Assembly (NCBI RefSeq): GCF_029525555.1
Contig: NZ_JAPDHZ010000006.1
Span: forward strand, 124,001-188,000
DNA: 64,000 nt
From: Cohnella ginsengisoli
GTDB lineage: Bacteria > Bacillota > Bacilli > Paenibacillales > Paenibacillaceae
Reading direction: 5' to 3'
The position numbers and the translations under genes are program-made. Of the stretch, positions 17,578 through 28,006 are shown one piece after another (the stretch's first letter is position 1; every line of letters starts with the position of its first letter). The notes beneath the pieces were generated by a model. The model was not told the origin of the DNA. It searched no databases and saw nothing but the letters and a program-made list of their open reading frames with translations.

Positions 17578-17648
17578 TATACAGTTGAAATGTATAGTTC
17601 AACTGTATATAATCGTATTAAGTTCAACTGTATAGTTAGACTGTATAT
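17578..17648 (+). promoter_or_regulatory. PadR promoter with reiterated operator
   Basis: TTGAAA at 17585-17590 and TATAAT at 17608-17613 are separated by 17 bp, a near-consensus sigma-A promoter. Overlapping it are TATACAGTTGAA (17578-17589) and two copies of its complement TTCAACTGTATA (17598-17609 and 17623-17634), plus a degenerate fourth half-site to 17648. This fits autorepression by the PadR product. Confidence 0.75.
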
Positions 17649-17664
17649 AGAGAGGGGGGGCCGC

Positions 17665-17970
17665 GTGAAGCATCCGCTGCTGCCGCTGTCGGAAACGATG
17701 CATTATATTTTGCTTGCGCTCAAAGAGCCGCTTCACGGATACGCGATCATGCAGGCGGTCGAACAGATGAGCGAAGGGACGGTCATCCTGGCGGCCGGCA
17801 CGCTGTACGGCGCCGTGGAGAACTTGAGCAAGCACGGCTGGATCGCGCCGGTGCCGGGTGAGATGGGGCGCCGGAAAGTATACCGGATCACGGATGACGG
17901 GGAACGCATCCTGGCTATCGAGCGGGGAAGGATCGAGCATCTGCTTTCACTTTATGAAATGAGGGGTTAA
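17665..17970 (+). CDS. PadR-family transcriptional regulator
   Basis: 101 aa, a short PadR of the class that pairs with DUF2812 proteins. The winged helix is complete: YILLALKEPLHGYAIMQ (about residues 13-29), LAAGTLYGAVENLSKHGWI, then GRRKVYRITDDGERIL. The start is GTG at 17665, just after AGAGGGGGGG. The ATG start at 17590 of the longest ORF lies inside the operator region and is rejected. The next gene starts immediately after the stop, so the two form an operon controlled from the operator-rich promoter. Confidence 0.9.
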   Translation: MKHPLLPLSETMHYILLALKEPLHGYAIMQAVEQMSEGTVILAAGTLYGAVENLSKHGWIAPVPGEMGRRKVYRITDDGERILAIERGRIEHLLSLYEMRG

Positions 17971-17971
17971 G

Positions 17972-18574
17972 GTGAGAAAACGGAAATGGTTCGCCGACCT
18001 GCTGAAAGAGGAAAAATGGCTGAACGATCGACTGGCCGAAGGATACGCTTGCCGCAGGATCGGTTCGCTCGGCGGGTATGCCTTCGAGCCGTCCGACCGC
18101 AAGATGGTCATCCGCCTCGACTATCAGCGTCAGATGAGCGCCGAGAAATACGAAGAATACAAGGGAACCTACGCGGATTTCGGATGGACCCATCTGAAAG
18201 GCAACCGCTGGGGGAGCGTACAATATTGGCAAAAGCCGGCGGACGGCCGCGACGAGATTTTTTCCGATGCCGGCTCGCAGGTCGCGTTCTATAAGCGCTT
18301 GACGCATTACGCGCTGACGACGGCATGCCTCTTTTTCGTCTACACCTGCGCGATCTTCAACGGCAATATTTTTGCCGCCCTGTTCGATATCAAAGCAAGC
18401 TATTTAACCGAAGGCCTGTGGGAGAAGGAAGGGGCGGCGTTCTGGCGCGCCTTTCTATTCGAAACCCCGTTCGCAATGCTTCGCTTCCTGCCGGCTTGGA
18501 TCTTCGGAATCGCCATCGTCATGTCCCTCTACAGCTATTTCCATTACCTGAAGCGAAAAAAGGAATACGCGTGA
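17972..18574 (+). CDS. DUF2812 domain-containing membrane protein
   Basis: 200 aa starting with GTG (AAGGTGAG context), one base after the PadR stop. The soluble N-terminal DUF2812 domain (about residues 1-105) contains LNDRLAEGYACRRI, YAFEPSD and YADFGWTHL. Two membrane helices follow (about 112-132 and 168-190), with a basic C-terminal tail. The PadR-DUF2812 pair is a common Firmicutes module of unknown physiological role, often linked to membrane or antimicrobial stress. Intact. Confidence 0.88.
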   Translation: MRKRKWFADLLKEEKWLNDRLAEGYACRRIGSLGGYAFEPSDRKMVIRLDYQRQMSAEKYEEYKGTYADFGWTHLKGNRWGSVQYWQKPADGRDEIFSDAGSQVAFYKRLTHYALTTACLFFVYTCAIFNGNIFAALFDIKASYLTEGLWEKEGAAFWRAFLFETPFAMLRFLPAWIFGIAIVMSLYSYFHYLKRKKEYA

Positions 18575-18611
18575 CCGGCGATTCGGGAGCCTGGCGCCAG
18601 TCGTACGTCTA

Positions 18612-19559
18612 TCATTCAACCCAAGGCAGCTTGCATTGTTCCGGCGCCGCATTCACGAACGCCTGAATGGAGGGCTGGCGCAGCGCGCGGCCTTCCCGCC
18701 ACCTCCATTCGCTATACTGCACCTTGGCCGTCAGCTTCGGCGTCACCCAATGCGCGTCCTTGTAGCGGTCGGGCCGGTTGGCGAACGGGGAGCCGGGGGC
18801 GGCCATCGGCGCCAGCGTCTGCGTCAAATCCCGCCATTCGGCCTTCGTCAGCTTGCCCGTACCGGTATGACCGATGTACCACAGCTTGCCCGCTTGGTCG
18901 TACTGGCCGAGCAGCACGGCGTTCACGATCCCGTCGTTTAGCGTGAATCCGCCGATGACCGCCATGATATCCCCGTAGTTTTTCACCTTCCGCCAGCGCG
19001 CGTCCTTCCCGCCGATCGCATAGGCGCTGCGCAGATCCTTGCATACGATCCCTTCCATGTCTTGCTGCCGGATCACCTCGAACAGCTGCTCGCCCTCGTG
19101 GCCAGGCACCAATTGAACCCGCTCGTTCGGCGTGACGATGCCGTGCAGCAGCTCGAGCCTGTCGGCTAGCGGCCGGCGGTTCACCCATTCGCCATTGCAA
19201 TACAGAATATCGAAGACCATATACGTGACGGGCACGACCCGCTGCATCTCCTCTACGCGGTCCAGCTTCTGGATGAGATCGCGGCGCATGACTTCGTGAA
19301 AAGAAGGCTTGCCGTCCTGCGCCAGCGCGATCACTTCGCCGTCCAGAATGACGGAGGAAGCCGAGCAGTACGAGGAGACGTCCAGCAGCTCCGGGTAGTG
19401 GCGGGTCCGCTCGTTTAGCTTGCGATTGAACAGCGTGGTAGCGCCTTGATCGTGGTAGGTAACGATACGCGTGCCGTCCCACTTGATCTCGTATCGCCAA
19501 TGGGATTCGGTCGGGATCGTCTCGCTGATGACGGGTTCGAACGGGTAGATCGGCTCCAT
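18612..19559 (-). CDS. ATP-dependent DNA ligase
   Basis: 315 aa. The adenylation domain carries the nucleophilic Lys in YEIKWDGTRI (motif I, about residue 25), ILDGEVIA (motif III), MVFDILY (motif IIIa), EGIVCKD (motif IV) and WRKVKNYGD (motif V). An OB-fold domain follows (about 205-300) with the ending EWREG-type segment. This is the ligase part of LigD/LigB-type bacterial NHEJ enzymes without polymerase or nuclease domains. No Ku gene is in the window, so any role in end joining would need partners elsewhere. Sealing of nicks with ATP is known for the family. Confidence 0.92.
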   Translation of the reverse strand: MEPIYPFEPVISETIPTESHWRYEIKWDGTRIVTYHDQGATTLFNRKLNERTRHYPELLDVSSYCSASSVILDGEVIALAQDGKPSFHEVMRRDLIQKLDRVEEMQRVVPVTYMVFDILYCNGEWVNRRPLADRLELLHGIVTPNERVQLVPGHEGEQLFEVIRQQDMEGIVCKDLRSAYAIGGKDARWRKVKNYGDIMAVIGGFTLNDGIVNAVLLGQYDQAGKLWYIGHTGTGKLTKAEWRDLTQTLAPMAAPGSPFANRPDRYKDAHWVTPKLTAKVQYSEWRWREGRALRQPSIQAFVNAAPEQCKLPWVE

Positions 19560-19629
19560 GATTATTCTCCTGATGTTCGCTTATTTGTAATGATATCTTA
19601 CGCAAAAAAATGATATAAGGCGAATTATG

Positions 19630-19677
19630 TTGTCGATAATACATTTTAATGATAGTATTATGTAATAATATATTACA
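19630..19677 (+). promoter_or_regulatory. Promoter and inverted repeat upstream of mgsA
   Basis: TTGTCG (19630-19635), a 17-bp spacer and TAGTAT (19653-19658) form a plausible promoter. A perfect 7-3-7 inverted repeat, TGTAATA/TATTACA (19661-19677), lies just downstream over the expected transcript start and could be an operator. Confidence 0.5.
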
Positions 19678-19703
19678 TTAAATTGAATGCAGAGGTGATT
19701 GAG

Positions 19704-20207
19704 GTGAATGTTGCTTTTGTCGCGCATGATCACAAGAAGGAAGAGATGATTGCGTTCACGATCGCTTACCAGGCCTTGTTCAAACCGCATACGCTGTTCG
19801 CTACGGGCACGACGGGACGGCTCATTATGGAAAATACGGATCTGGACATCATGACCTTCAAATCGGGACCGCTGGGCGGCGACCAACAGATCGGCGCCAT
19901 GGTGTCGCAGAACGAATTGGATCTGCTGGTCTTCTTCAGGGATCCGCTCGTCGCGCAGCCTCATGAACCGGATATCACCGCTTTGCTTCGACTATGCGAC
20001 GTATACGGCATTCCCGTAGCGACGAATATGGCCACCGCCGAGTTGCTGGTGCACGCCTTGGAGCGAGGGGATTTCCATTGGCGCGATGTCATTCATCAAC
20101 GCCGCCCGTCCAACGTCGCCCATTTTAAAAGATCGTTTTCTTCAACCTCTAAACATGAAGCGACAGGCGCAGCGGATCAAAGCCTTCCTCGCGCCGATTC
20201 GGTCTAG
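19704..20207 (+). CDS. mgsA: Methylglyoxal synthase
   Basis: 167 aa. Converts dihydroxyacetone phosphate to methylglyoxal plus phosphate, a bypass of lower glycolysis. The family core is complete: VAFVAHDHKKEEM (substrate His and Asp), LFATGTTG phosphate loop, FKSGPLGGDQQIGAMV, LDLLVFFRDPL with the catalytic Asp, and PVATNMATAELL. The start GTG at 19704 follows AGAGGTGATTGAG. The C-terminal 25-30 residues (after HWRDVIHQRRP) are a polar extension beyond the usual end. It is divergent from the DNA ligase gene. Confidence 0.93.
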   Translation: MNVAFVAHDHKKEEMIAFTIAYQALFKPHTLFATGTTGRLIMENTDLDIMTFKSGPLGGDQQIGAMVSQNELDLLVFFRDPLVAQPHEPDITALLRLCDVYGIPVATNMATAELLVHALERGDFHWRDVIHQRRPSNVAHFKRSFSSTSKHEATGAADQSLPRADSV

Positions 20208-20240
20208 TCCCCCTCTTGCAGCCGTATGCAGACCTACCTG

Positions 20241-20268
20241 AAAAGCCGCGCCGTTTGCGGCTTTTTTT
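20241..20268 (+). terminator. Rho-independent terminator
   Basis: A 9-bp stem (20241-20249 with 20257-20265) followed by T7, just after mgsA. Confidence 0.9.
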
Positions 20269-20571
20269 AAGCTGCGCAGTTTGGCGGCGCTTTGATCAAG
20301 GTAAGTAACGATGAGCGCGACGCCCGCTTCCTGGCCTCGCCTCCTTACATATTCTGGACCGCGGGGCGTAAATTATGACCAGCTTGCACCGAAAAGGAGT
20401 CTTACCGATGGCAAAGCAGCTGTCACGGTCGCGACGGTGCCGCAGCGTCTACGGTCGATGGGGGACTTGTTCAGGGGCGTCTCGTCGGAGGCGCATCGTG
20501 TCGATCGGCGGGTGGACGGGGTTCTGACGTTCGTGCGGCGGAACGGGCAATAAGCGGGCACTGGCTATCGC
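20269..20571. other. Interval with only a doubtful small ORF
   Basis: An 80-codon + strand frame (20311-20553) has no ribosome binding site at its ATG. An internal ATG at 20408 in another frame has a good GGAG 8 bases upstream but only a short Arg-rich product. The two could be one small gene with a shift, since the end of the longer frame (SSEAHRVDRRVDGVLTFVRR) looks protein-like. I cannot support a call. Confidence 0.3.
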
Positions 20572-21517
20572 CTAAGCACGTCCCTGGACGTCGAGACCCC
20601 ATTGTTCGTGTCTGAACATCCTTGGCGACTGACCGGTATGCTTCTTGAACGTTCTGCTGAACACGGCGATATCGGAATAGCCGGTCTCAAGGCTGATTTG
20701 TTGAATGGAATCATTGGTATGGACCAGCAAATGCTTCGCTTTATTCATGCGATATTGAACGATAAGCATAGACGGCGCCAAGCCTGTTGTCTGTTTCATC
20801 AGCCTGGTCAAGTAATCCGGAGAGAAGTGGAATCGGCGGGCTAACGCTGAAACGCTAAGCCGTTCGGCATAATGCTGACGAATATAAGAAATTACTTTTT
20901 GGATCGGAAGCGTGGTTGACGCGCTTTCATATCCCTGCCATACCATTTTTTCAAGAAGTTCAAGAAAAGAGGCTTGTTGGCCAATCGCCCCTCCCCCCTT
21001 GTGCGTGTTCTGTTTGAAGCCTCATGAACAACGCCTGCCAATCGGAAATCGGAAAGATCCCGCGCATAGGCAGTTGAATCTCAAATTGAGGAAGACGGAC
21101 GCCGTCGCCACGATCAAGCTGTCTTACGGGAAGCGCAGCCTGCTCCCGACGCGAGGCATGGGTCTCGATCTGCCATTGCCCCTGCGGCAAAAAATGCACG
21201 AAGTGGAATACCGTTTTGACGCCTCCGGCTTGATGCCCATAATGCCGAATGCCGGGTGTCTGAATGAACCATTCGCCGGGTTTGAGCGTGTAAGCCGCAT
21301 CGCCTTCCGTGAAGTAGAGAATCCCCTCCTCGATAAACATCGCCACAAAGGTTGAAAAGATTCGCTCCGGATGCTTATCGTCCGCTCCGTACACGACTTT
21401 ACCCGAAGAAATGTAACCGGGAAGGGAATGGCTTTTAAAACATAGCCAAGCGTCATTTTCCATTTTCGAAAACCTCTGGAAGTCGGATTTAATCAAAATT
21501 ATATCTGATTCGACCAT
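20572..21517 (-). CDS. AraC-family regulator of the adjacent glycosidase, frameshifted
   Basis: Two same-strand ORFs (20960-21517 and 20572-20946) join into one 314-aa AraC protein when one base is removed from the C6 run at 20993-20998. The N-terminal half is a cupin-like sensor (GWFIQ-type segment GEWFIQTPGIRHYGHQ). The C-terminal half is the double helix-turn-helix domain (LARRFHFSPDYLTRLMKQTTG and IAVFSRTFKKHTGQSPRMFR). It is divergent from the beta-propeller glycosidase at 21585, the standard layout for a sugar-responsive activator. Confidence 0.85.
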
Positions 21518-21584
21518 GTAACTAAAGCGTTTATCATGCTACGCTCGTTATGAAATGGTCAAACGAAGCGGAGGGGCATAGGAA

Positions 21585-22601
21585 ATGGATGTGACCGGTT
21601 TTTTAACGCCATACAAGCTGGACAAACCGGTTCTTACCGGCTCGGGGGCGAGGGGGGGCATTCGATGAGCAAGCGGTCGACTGCCCCTTTGTGTTCCGGC
21701 ATCAAGACCGGTTTTACATGATGTATGTGGGCTTCGATGGTATCGGATATCAAACGGGGCTTGCGAAAAGCGATAATTTGCTGGATTGGCGTCCGGCCGG
21801 CATCATCCTGCGCCGCGGCCAGGGAAGCGGTTGGGATTCATTGAATGCAGCGGGCGCCTGGATGTTGCGGGAGAACGATATGAACGGACAGCCCGTGCTT
21901 AAAAAAGTGGAACGGCAAGAACTGGCTCGCCTACCACGCGTACCCCGGGGGAGGGGTATGAGAATGGACCCGCGCGGATCGGACTTGCTTGGACGGAGGA
22001 CCCCGCTCTGTTAACCTGGCACCGCTTGCCGGAGCCGATCTTGATACCGGAAGAGGGGGCGCCGTGGGAGCAAGGCGGTTTGTATAAAGAATGCCTGGTT
22101 GAACATGATGGGTTGTTTTACATGTTTTATAATGCCAAGAACCGGACCGAGGCGCATGAAGACTGGATTGAACAGACCGGATTGGCGACATCTTCCGATT
22201 TAGTCCATTGGACGAGAGCCGTCGACAACCCGCTGCTGCGCGTTTCGCCTGATTCATGGGAAAGTCGATTTGTCAGCGATCCCTGCGTATTGCAGCATGA
22301 GGATCAGTGGGCGATGTTTTATTTTGGCTTTGACGGCCGGCACGCGCAGGAGGGGATTGCTTTATCGCAGGATCTACTTCATTGGAAGAAGCATGCCGAA
22401 CCGATCATCCGGCATGGTCCGGAGGGCAGTCTGGACAGTCTTTATGCGCATAAACCGTCCGTTATTCGCCATGAAGGAATTCTGTACCACTTCTACTGCG
22501 CATGCAGGCCGAGTCGGCCGGGCGATCGTGCCGTGCACCTCGGTACATTTAGAACGATTGCCGTCGCCACCTCGAGGCCGCTGACGGATACGCAATTTTA
22601 A
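21585..22601 (+). CDS. Five-bladed beta-propeller glycosidase-like protein, multiply frameshifted
   Basis: Three one-base excesses (G7 at 21652-21658, A6 at 21901-21906, G5 at 21947-21951) split a 337-aa protein. Once repaired it shows the blade repeats of the GH43/GH32/GH130-type clan: DCPFVFRHQDRFYMMYVGFD, KSDNLLDW, HDGLFYMFYNAKNR, SSDLVHWTR, FVSDPCVLQHEDQWAMFYFG and HKPSVIRHEGILYHFYC. The Asp and Glu residues in such positions form the catalytic or substrate site, but the exact family and specificity are not readable. The start at 21585 follows GGAGGGGCATAGG. It is divergent from the AraC regulator. Confidence 0.8.
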
Positions 22602-22634
22602 TATTAAGAAGCTGTTGAATTTGCTTGGGAACTC

Positions 22635-22979
22635 CTATTGCGCCAGCATATTGTTCAAGGAAAAGGGCTACGAGAACGTGACGGTCGAAGAGATCGCCTC
22701 GGCTTGCGCATGGCAAAGGGGACGTTCTTTAATTATTTCCCGAAAAAGGAGCATGTGCTGCTGCATTGGAGCCATTCGCAGCTGAGCATGACGGAGGCGA
22801 TCGTCCGCAAGCATCGGGAAGGGGGCATGAAGGAGCGATTGCGGCTCGTCTTCGGCGAGCTGCTGCAGCCGTATCGGGAGCAGGGCGAACTGCTCGAGGT
22901 CACGCTGTCGGAGACGATGCGGTCCGCGCTGCTGATGGCTCGGAAAAGGGCCGGCAGCGTGGGCAGTCTACGTGCATAA
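22635..22979 (+). pseudogene. TetR-family regulator fragment
   Basis: The DNA-binding part is recognisable: ILFKEKGYENVTVEEIASAC, then MAKGTFFNYFPKKEHVL in another frame (one base missing near 22707-22712). Helices of a ligand domain follow (LRLVFGELLQPYREQGELLEV). There is no start codon or first helix upstream, and the protein stops after only about 60 residues of the ligand domain, where the sequence becomes a decayed copy of the glycosidase gene end. Both ends are therefore lost; it is a remnant. Confidence 0.75.
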
Positions 22980-23033
22980 ACCCATCCGTCATTCGTCACT
23001 AAGGAACGTTCTACCACTTCTATTGCGCATAGC
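22957..23033 (+). repeat. Decayed duplicate of the glycosidase 3' region
   Basis: This segment aligns to 22433-22505 of the glycosidase gene at roughly four identities in five by eye (shared blocks include TACCACTTCTA and TGCGCAT, with small indels), and it is joined directly to the end of the TetR fragment. Confidence 0.65.
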
Positions 23034-23067
23034 TGTTTGAAAATCTGACAGGGCAGGGGAAGAAGAG

Positions 23068-23099
23068 AAAACCGTCAGGGCGAATTCCTGACGGTTTTT
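23068..23099. terminator. Bidirectional terminator
   Basis: A 12-bp perfect stem (23068-23079 with 23087-23098) with A and T tails, 20 bases from the end of the convergent SLH protein gene. Confidence 0.88.
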
Positions 23100-23118
23100 C
23101 TGGTGAACCTCTAGGTGT

Positions 23119-24607
23119 TCAAGGGTAAGGTTGGATGGGCGGTGTATACGGCAAATTCGGATCTGTCGGATCGCCAGGGAAACCCGGGTTTGTTGGACCG
23201 CCAGAACCGCTTGAATCCTCTGGGGGGATCCTTGTAGGTGAGGGGCTTATATCTAATGACATGCCCATCGTCGTCTGTAGCGGCTAACGCAATGTGGGTA
23301 TAAGCGTTAGCGAAATATTCGATATCTGCCCAGGTGTTCGTAGTTTCGTCTTTTGTATACACTTGTCCGTCGAATATGGATCCCGCTGCCGGCGTATCGA
23401 AAGGGTTGGGGCCGGACAAAATCATCCATTTGGTGGCGCCGTCCGGCAAAAGGAGACCGGTAAATCGAATCGTTCTCGTTTGAGCGTCGCTCTCGAAATC
23501 GCCGATATTCGCTACAGTAAGGAATAAAGGCTCCGCTGCAATCTTCGTGTCGTTCAGTTCGATATCGCTGAACCGAACCACGGCGCCGGTGTCCGCATTC
23601 ACTTCATAAAGTCCGATATGATAATTTGCTTCGATAAGGGATATGTTGCTGCCCGATTGATACGCTTCGCTTGTTTCGCTCACATCATCGCCTACGTTCG
23701 GAACCGAGAATGCTTCGAGCTGCGTTTTGATCCGCAGCGCGTTGCCTTCACCAGGCGTATAAACGATGCGAGTCGTGTAAGCGACGGTGCCAGCTTCCGC
23801 ATCGACGTCCGCAATCGCAGGTGCCGTCGTCGTCGTCGGCTCCTTAGACGGAGTCGGCGTGGGAGTCGGTGTAGGCGTTGGCGTCGACACGGGCGGCTGA
23901 TAGACCGGCGTTGGCGTCGGAGTCGGCGTCGGAGTTGGTGTCGGCGTCGGGGTTGGGGTCGGCGTCGATACCGGTGGTACGTACTGCGCCTTAGCCTCAT
24001 AAGCCCCGGTGAGGAGCAGGTCGCGCGTTGCGTTCGATTTACCGCCGAAATTTCCGTCCGCGCCGTTGGACAGGAGCTTCAGCTCCAAGGCAAGAGCGAC
24101 GTATCCTTTGGCCCAATCCGACACGGTATTATCGTTAACGCCCGGCGTTTTTTGCGCCTCTTCTTTTTGACCCAGCACCTTCACCAAAAACGTCGCCAGC
24201 TGCTCCTTGGTGACTTTACCAGCAGGGTCGTATACACCGGAGCCGTAGCCGTCCGTAATGCCGGCCTTCTTGAGCGCTTCGATATACGGCAGCGCATAAC
24301 CGTTCGCCGCATCATCGGCCTTGACGTCCTTGAAGCTGGAAGTCGTCAGCGTCGAGTCGACTTGCAGACCGGTAATCAGCGCGGCGACTTTGGCGAATTG
24401 GGCGCGATTCATCTCATCCTTCAGGCCGAAGCTGCTGTCGGATACGCCGTCGAAGATGCCGGCCGAGATCATGGCGTCGAACTTGGCTTTCGTCGCTGCA
24501 TCCAGATCCTTCAGGTCGGTAAAGTCTGCTGACGTTTTCGCGAACGCAGCCGCGGTCGGGAGGGACAAGGACAAAGCAAGAAACAAGCTAACCGTTCTTT
24601 TTTTCAT
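23119..24607 (-). CDS. SLH-domain surface protein with Pro-Thr repeats, 3' frameshift
   Basis: About 495 aa. Signal peptide MKKRTVSLFLALSLSLP... ending near AAAFA. SLH-type repeats span about residues 28-200 (MNRAQFAKVAALITG, VTKEQLATFLVKVLG, NATRDLLLTGAYE). A low-complexity stalk of alternating Thr-Pro follows (about 212-265), then a beta-rich C-terminal domain. Removing one base from the G6 run at 23222-23227 replaces a basic nonsense tail with a natural Pro/Gly-rich end (PPEDSSGSGGPTNPG...) and a stop at 23119. The SLH modules would anchor it to the wall. The binding partner of the C-terminal domain is unknown. A terminator follows. Confidence 0.85.
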
Positions 24608-24807
24608 TGTGATCCGATACGCCTCCTCTGCATTCTGTTTAAGCTGAGTCTATAGTAGCAAAATGGACTAAACAAAAGATGATACGCAGATGCATGTCCG
24701 GGGCCGGAAATGCCTGATCTAACAAGGGATCTCATATAAAATCATTGCAATTTCCAACATTTAGAAACCGTGGATTTATTGGATTCTTGGCGTAATTTGT
24801 CGTCTCC

Positions 24808-27800
24808 CTAACGCAGGTTCAACAGCCGCTTGGCCTCATCCCCCCGGCTCCAGCCGATATTCGGTGCGCAGCATTCGCTTGAGCGCGTCGTATTGCTTGA
24901 GCGCGGCGATCCGGTCCTTGCACGCGAGATACGCTTGGATGAGCCGTACGTGTACGTCTTCCCGCCAGGCGGCATGCTTGAGCGCCCTTTTCATGACGGC
25001 AATGGCAGCCGGATAATTTCCATCGCCCATATAATAATCATAGATCTGGAGCAGCAGGGCCAAAAATTCGTTTTCGAGGCTTTTCCCGACCGGATCGGAC
25101 CAGGGATAGCCGTTGTCCGACAGATAAGGGCCCGCATAGAGTTTGGAGATCGCTTCGCAACGGTCGATATTGTCGTCGGTCGGGGGCGTGCCGGCGGATG
25201 CCCAAGCCTCGAACGACAGATAATCGCAGTCCAGGACGTCGACGTCGACGCGATAAAATCCGCGGTTGTGCTGAATGACGCCTTCGATGCCGATGCTTGC
25301 GAGCGTCTTGCGGAGCAGGTGAACCGTCGTGTGCAGATTGGCGGACGTCTTGGCGGAGTCGTCGTCCCACAGCGCGTCCATGATGCGATACCGGTCCGCC
25401 GCCTCTCCCCGGTGATGCACCAGGTAGGCCAGAAGCTCCTCTGCTTTGGAGGTACGCCACCGGACTTCCCGGCCGTCGGGGCCGCACACCTTGAATCTGC
25501 CGAAACAATTGACCTGCAGCCGTCCGACGGCAGGCGCCTTGCTTTCCGCCGTCACGTCGCCCTCCGCTGCACCGCGATCCGCTGTCTCGCTAACCTCGCC
25601 GTCACCTGTCTCCGCGTTCCCGCGCGCCACCGTCCTGCCCGCTCCGTCGGCCGACAGCGCCTGCAGCAGCCTTCGCGCATACGCGAAGGCGCCAACGGCC
25701 CCGCGCGCCTCCGACCCGGCATACGCGGCCAGCAGCTCCGCCATGACTTCGCCTTCGTCGACGAAGCTGCGGACGAAGCCCTGCGGCTCCGCAAGGCGCA
25801 AAGCCGTATCCAGTCTCGCCACCGCTTCGTCCGTCCGCCCGAGTCCGCGCAGCGCCGCGCACTGCACGAGCAGCGCCTGGATCCGGTCCCGCAGGCGGTC
25901 TTCCCTGCACAGCAGCGCGTACAGTCGCTCCGCCAGATCCAGCGCCTCTTCGCCGCGCCCGCAGGCAGCGAGCACCCGGGCCAGCGCCAGCTGCTCCGTC
26001 ACGCTGCCGACGGACACTTCGTCCGCATGCGACATCCCGCAGCGCCCCAGCCACGCCGCAGCCCGACGGAGGTCGCCTTGCCGCACGCGCAGGCAGGCTT
26101 CCTCCGCCTCGATCCTGCGGATGTACAGATCGTAGTCCGGCGAATCGACGCGCGCCCGCAGTTGAAGCAGCAGGTCGGCCGCCTGCGCCGGATATCCCCG
26201 GGCCTGCATGATTCGCGAAGCGCTCCCGTAGAGGTGCAGGAGCGTTCGGGCGACAGGGGGCGTATCGCCGCGCCCCAGCAATCGCCGCACGCAGGCTTCC
26301 GCTTCCTCGAGCCGGTTCCATTCGTACAGCAGCCTGCTGTGCGAAGCGTTCAGCGACAGGACGAACGGGTGGGCCAGATTTTCCCCCAGACGTCCAGCCA
26401 CTTGTCCATGAACTCGCTCGCGGCGTGGTAATCGTTGAGATAGCCCAGGTGATCGTCGAATTCGTCGAGCACGTGATTGTTGTTGAACGACACCGACCGC
26501 AGCATCCTGGCTTCGGGAAAGAGACGTTCAGCGAGCTCGAAGTACCTGGATACGCCCGCCAGATCCTTCAGCAGATAACAGGAGACTCCGCTCAAAAAAT
26601 AAAGGTTGCCCATCACCGACCGCCATGCGGATTCGTCCATTGCGCCCTGCAGCGCCTCGTACCGCGCCAGCGCCTCGCCGATCTTGCGCGCGGCGGTCTC
26701 CTTCTGCCCGCTGCCGGTCAGCAGCAGCAGATAGAACATCTCCGCCATAGGTCTACCCGCGAGAGAGCCTTCGGGCAGCCGCAGCACCCAGCGGCTCAGC
26801 GTCGTCCCCCTGCTCTGGATCAACTCGGGCAGATGCCGCTCGATCAGCCGCACGGCATCCGCATATTGCCGCCCTTCGAGATAATGCTCGCCGGCGTCCT
26901 CCACAAAGCCTTGCTCCTCTAGCCACCTTGCGGCTCTCGCATGCGCGCCTGCCCATCCTTCGGGATCGCTGCCAGCGAACAAGCCGCGCAGGAAGTCCGA
27001 CAGCAGGTGGTGATATCTGTACCACTGCCGTTCATCGTCCAGCGGGATCAGGAACAGGTTCAGCTGCTCCAGTCTCGCGAGCAGCGCGCGACAGTCGGCA
27101 CGGCCCGTCACGGCCTCGCACAGCGGCGGATTCATCCGCGTCAGGACGGACGTCTCAAGCAGGAACGCCTGCAGCGGCGCCTCTAGATCCCGGAACACTT
27201 CCTCCAGCAAGTAATCCGCGATATGATGCTGCCTGCCGCTGAACTGGCTGATGAACGCGGCGGGATCGGCGCTGCGCCCGAGCGAGATCGCCGCGAGCTG
27301 CAAACCGCTGATCCACCCTTCCGTCTGGCTCACGAGCGCGGCCGTCTGCTCGTCCGTAAGCGAAAGCCCCGCCTTAAGCGCGAAGAAGGCGCGTCCCTCG
27401 TCCGCATCGAACCGCAGATCGTCCGCGGTCAAGCGGTGCAGCTCTTGTCTCGCGAGCAGTCTCGCGGTCGGCATCGCCGGATCGACGCGGCTCGCGACAT
27501 ACAGATGCACGTTATCCGGCAAGCGCTCGACGAAGTAGATCCAGGAGCGATGAATCGCGGGGGAGCTCGATGAATTGATAATCGTCCAGCACGATCGCAA
27601 GCTCGCCCGCATGGTCGTGCAGCGCGTTGAGCAGCGCCTTGATCGCAGGCTCCGACGACCAGGCGGGCGCGTACAGAGAAGGCGACGCCGCGGCGGACGA
27701 AGGGCCTTCTTTTACCAACGGCAGGACCGATTCGCCGAAGCCCGGCGCGACGGTATCGACAGCCGCCGTTACGCCGCTCCAGAACGCGACCCAGTCGTTG

Positions 27801-28006
27801 TCCTGCCTGTCCAGCGATATCCAGGCCACGGGGAGATTCATCTCGTTCGCCCATTGGTTCAGCGCCGTCGTCTTTCCGTAGCCGGACTGGCCGGATACCA
27901 GCGTCAGCTTGGCGCGCAGTCCCTCGTTCAGCTTCTGCATCAGCCGGGGCCTTGGAACGGGAGCGCTTCGTAGTCGCGGGATCGCGAGCTTGGTGCGTAC
28001 GATCAA
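24808..28006 (-). CDS. Large MalT/BTAD-type ATP-dependent transcriptional regulator, three frameshifts
   Basis: Three consecutive ORFs plus a short tail form one protein of about 1065 aa after correcting G5 at 27559-27563 (minus one), C5 at 26383-26387 (plus one) and C6 at 24840-24845 (minus one). Order of parts: P-loop SGQSGYGKTT at about residue 40 with Walker B AIVLDDYQF, a MalT-like helical NTPase (QTEGWISGLQLAAISLG), a long TPR-like middle, then an OmpR-type winged helix (VNCFGRFKVCGPDG, KAEELLAYLVHH) and a bacterial transcriptional activation domain ending TEYRLEPGDEAKRLL. TTG at 28006 with GGAGGG upstream is the likely start; an upstream TTG is at 28027. Targets and ligand are unknown. 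Confidence 0.85.

Noticed and set aside
18612..20207. Complete NHEJ locus at the DNA ligase
   Set aside because: No Ku, polymerase or nuclease domain is adjacent; the divergent neighbour is mgsA.
24830..26431. 533-codon + strand frame
   Set aside because: Shadow of the large regulator on the minus strand, which has clear domains.
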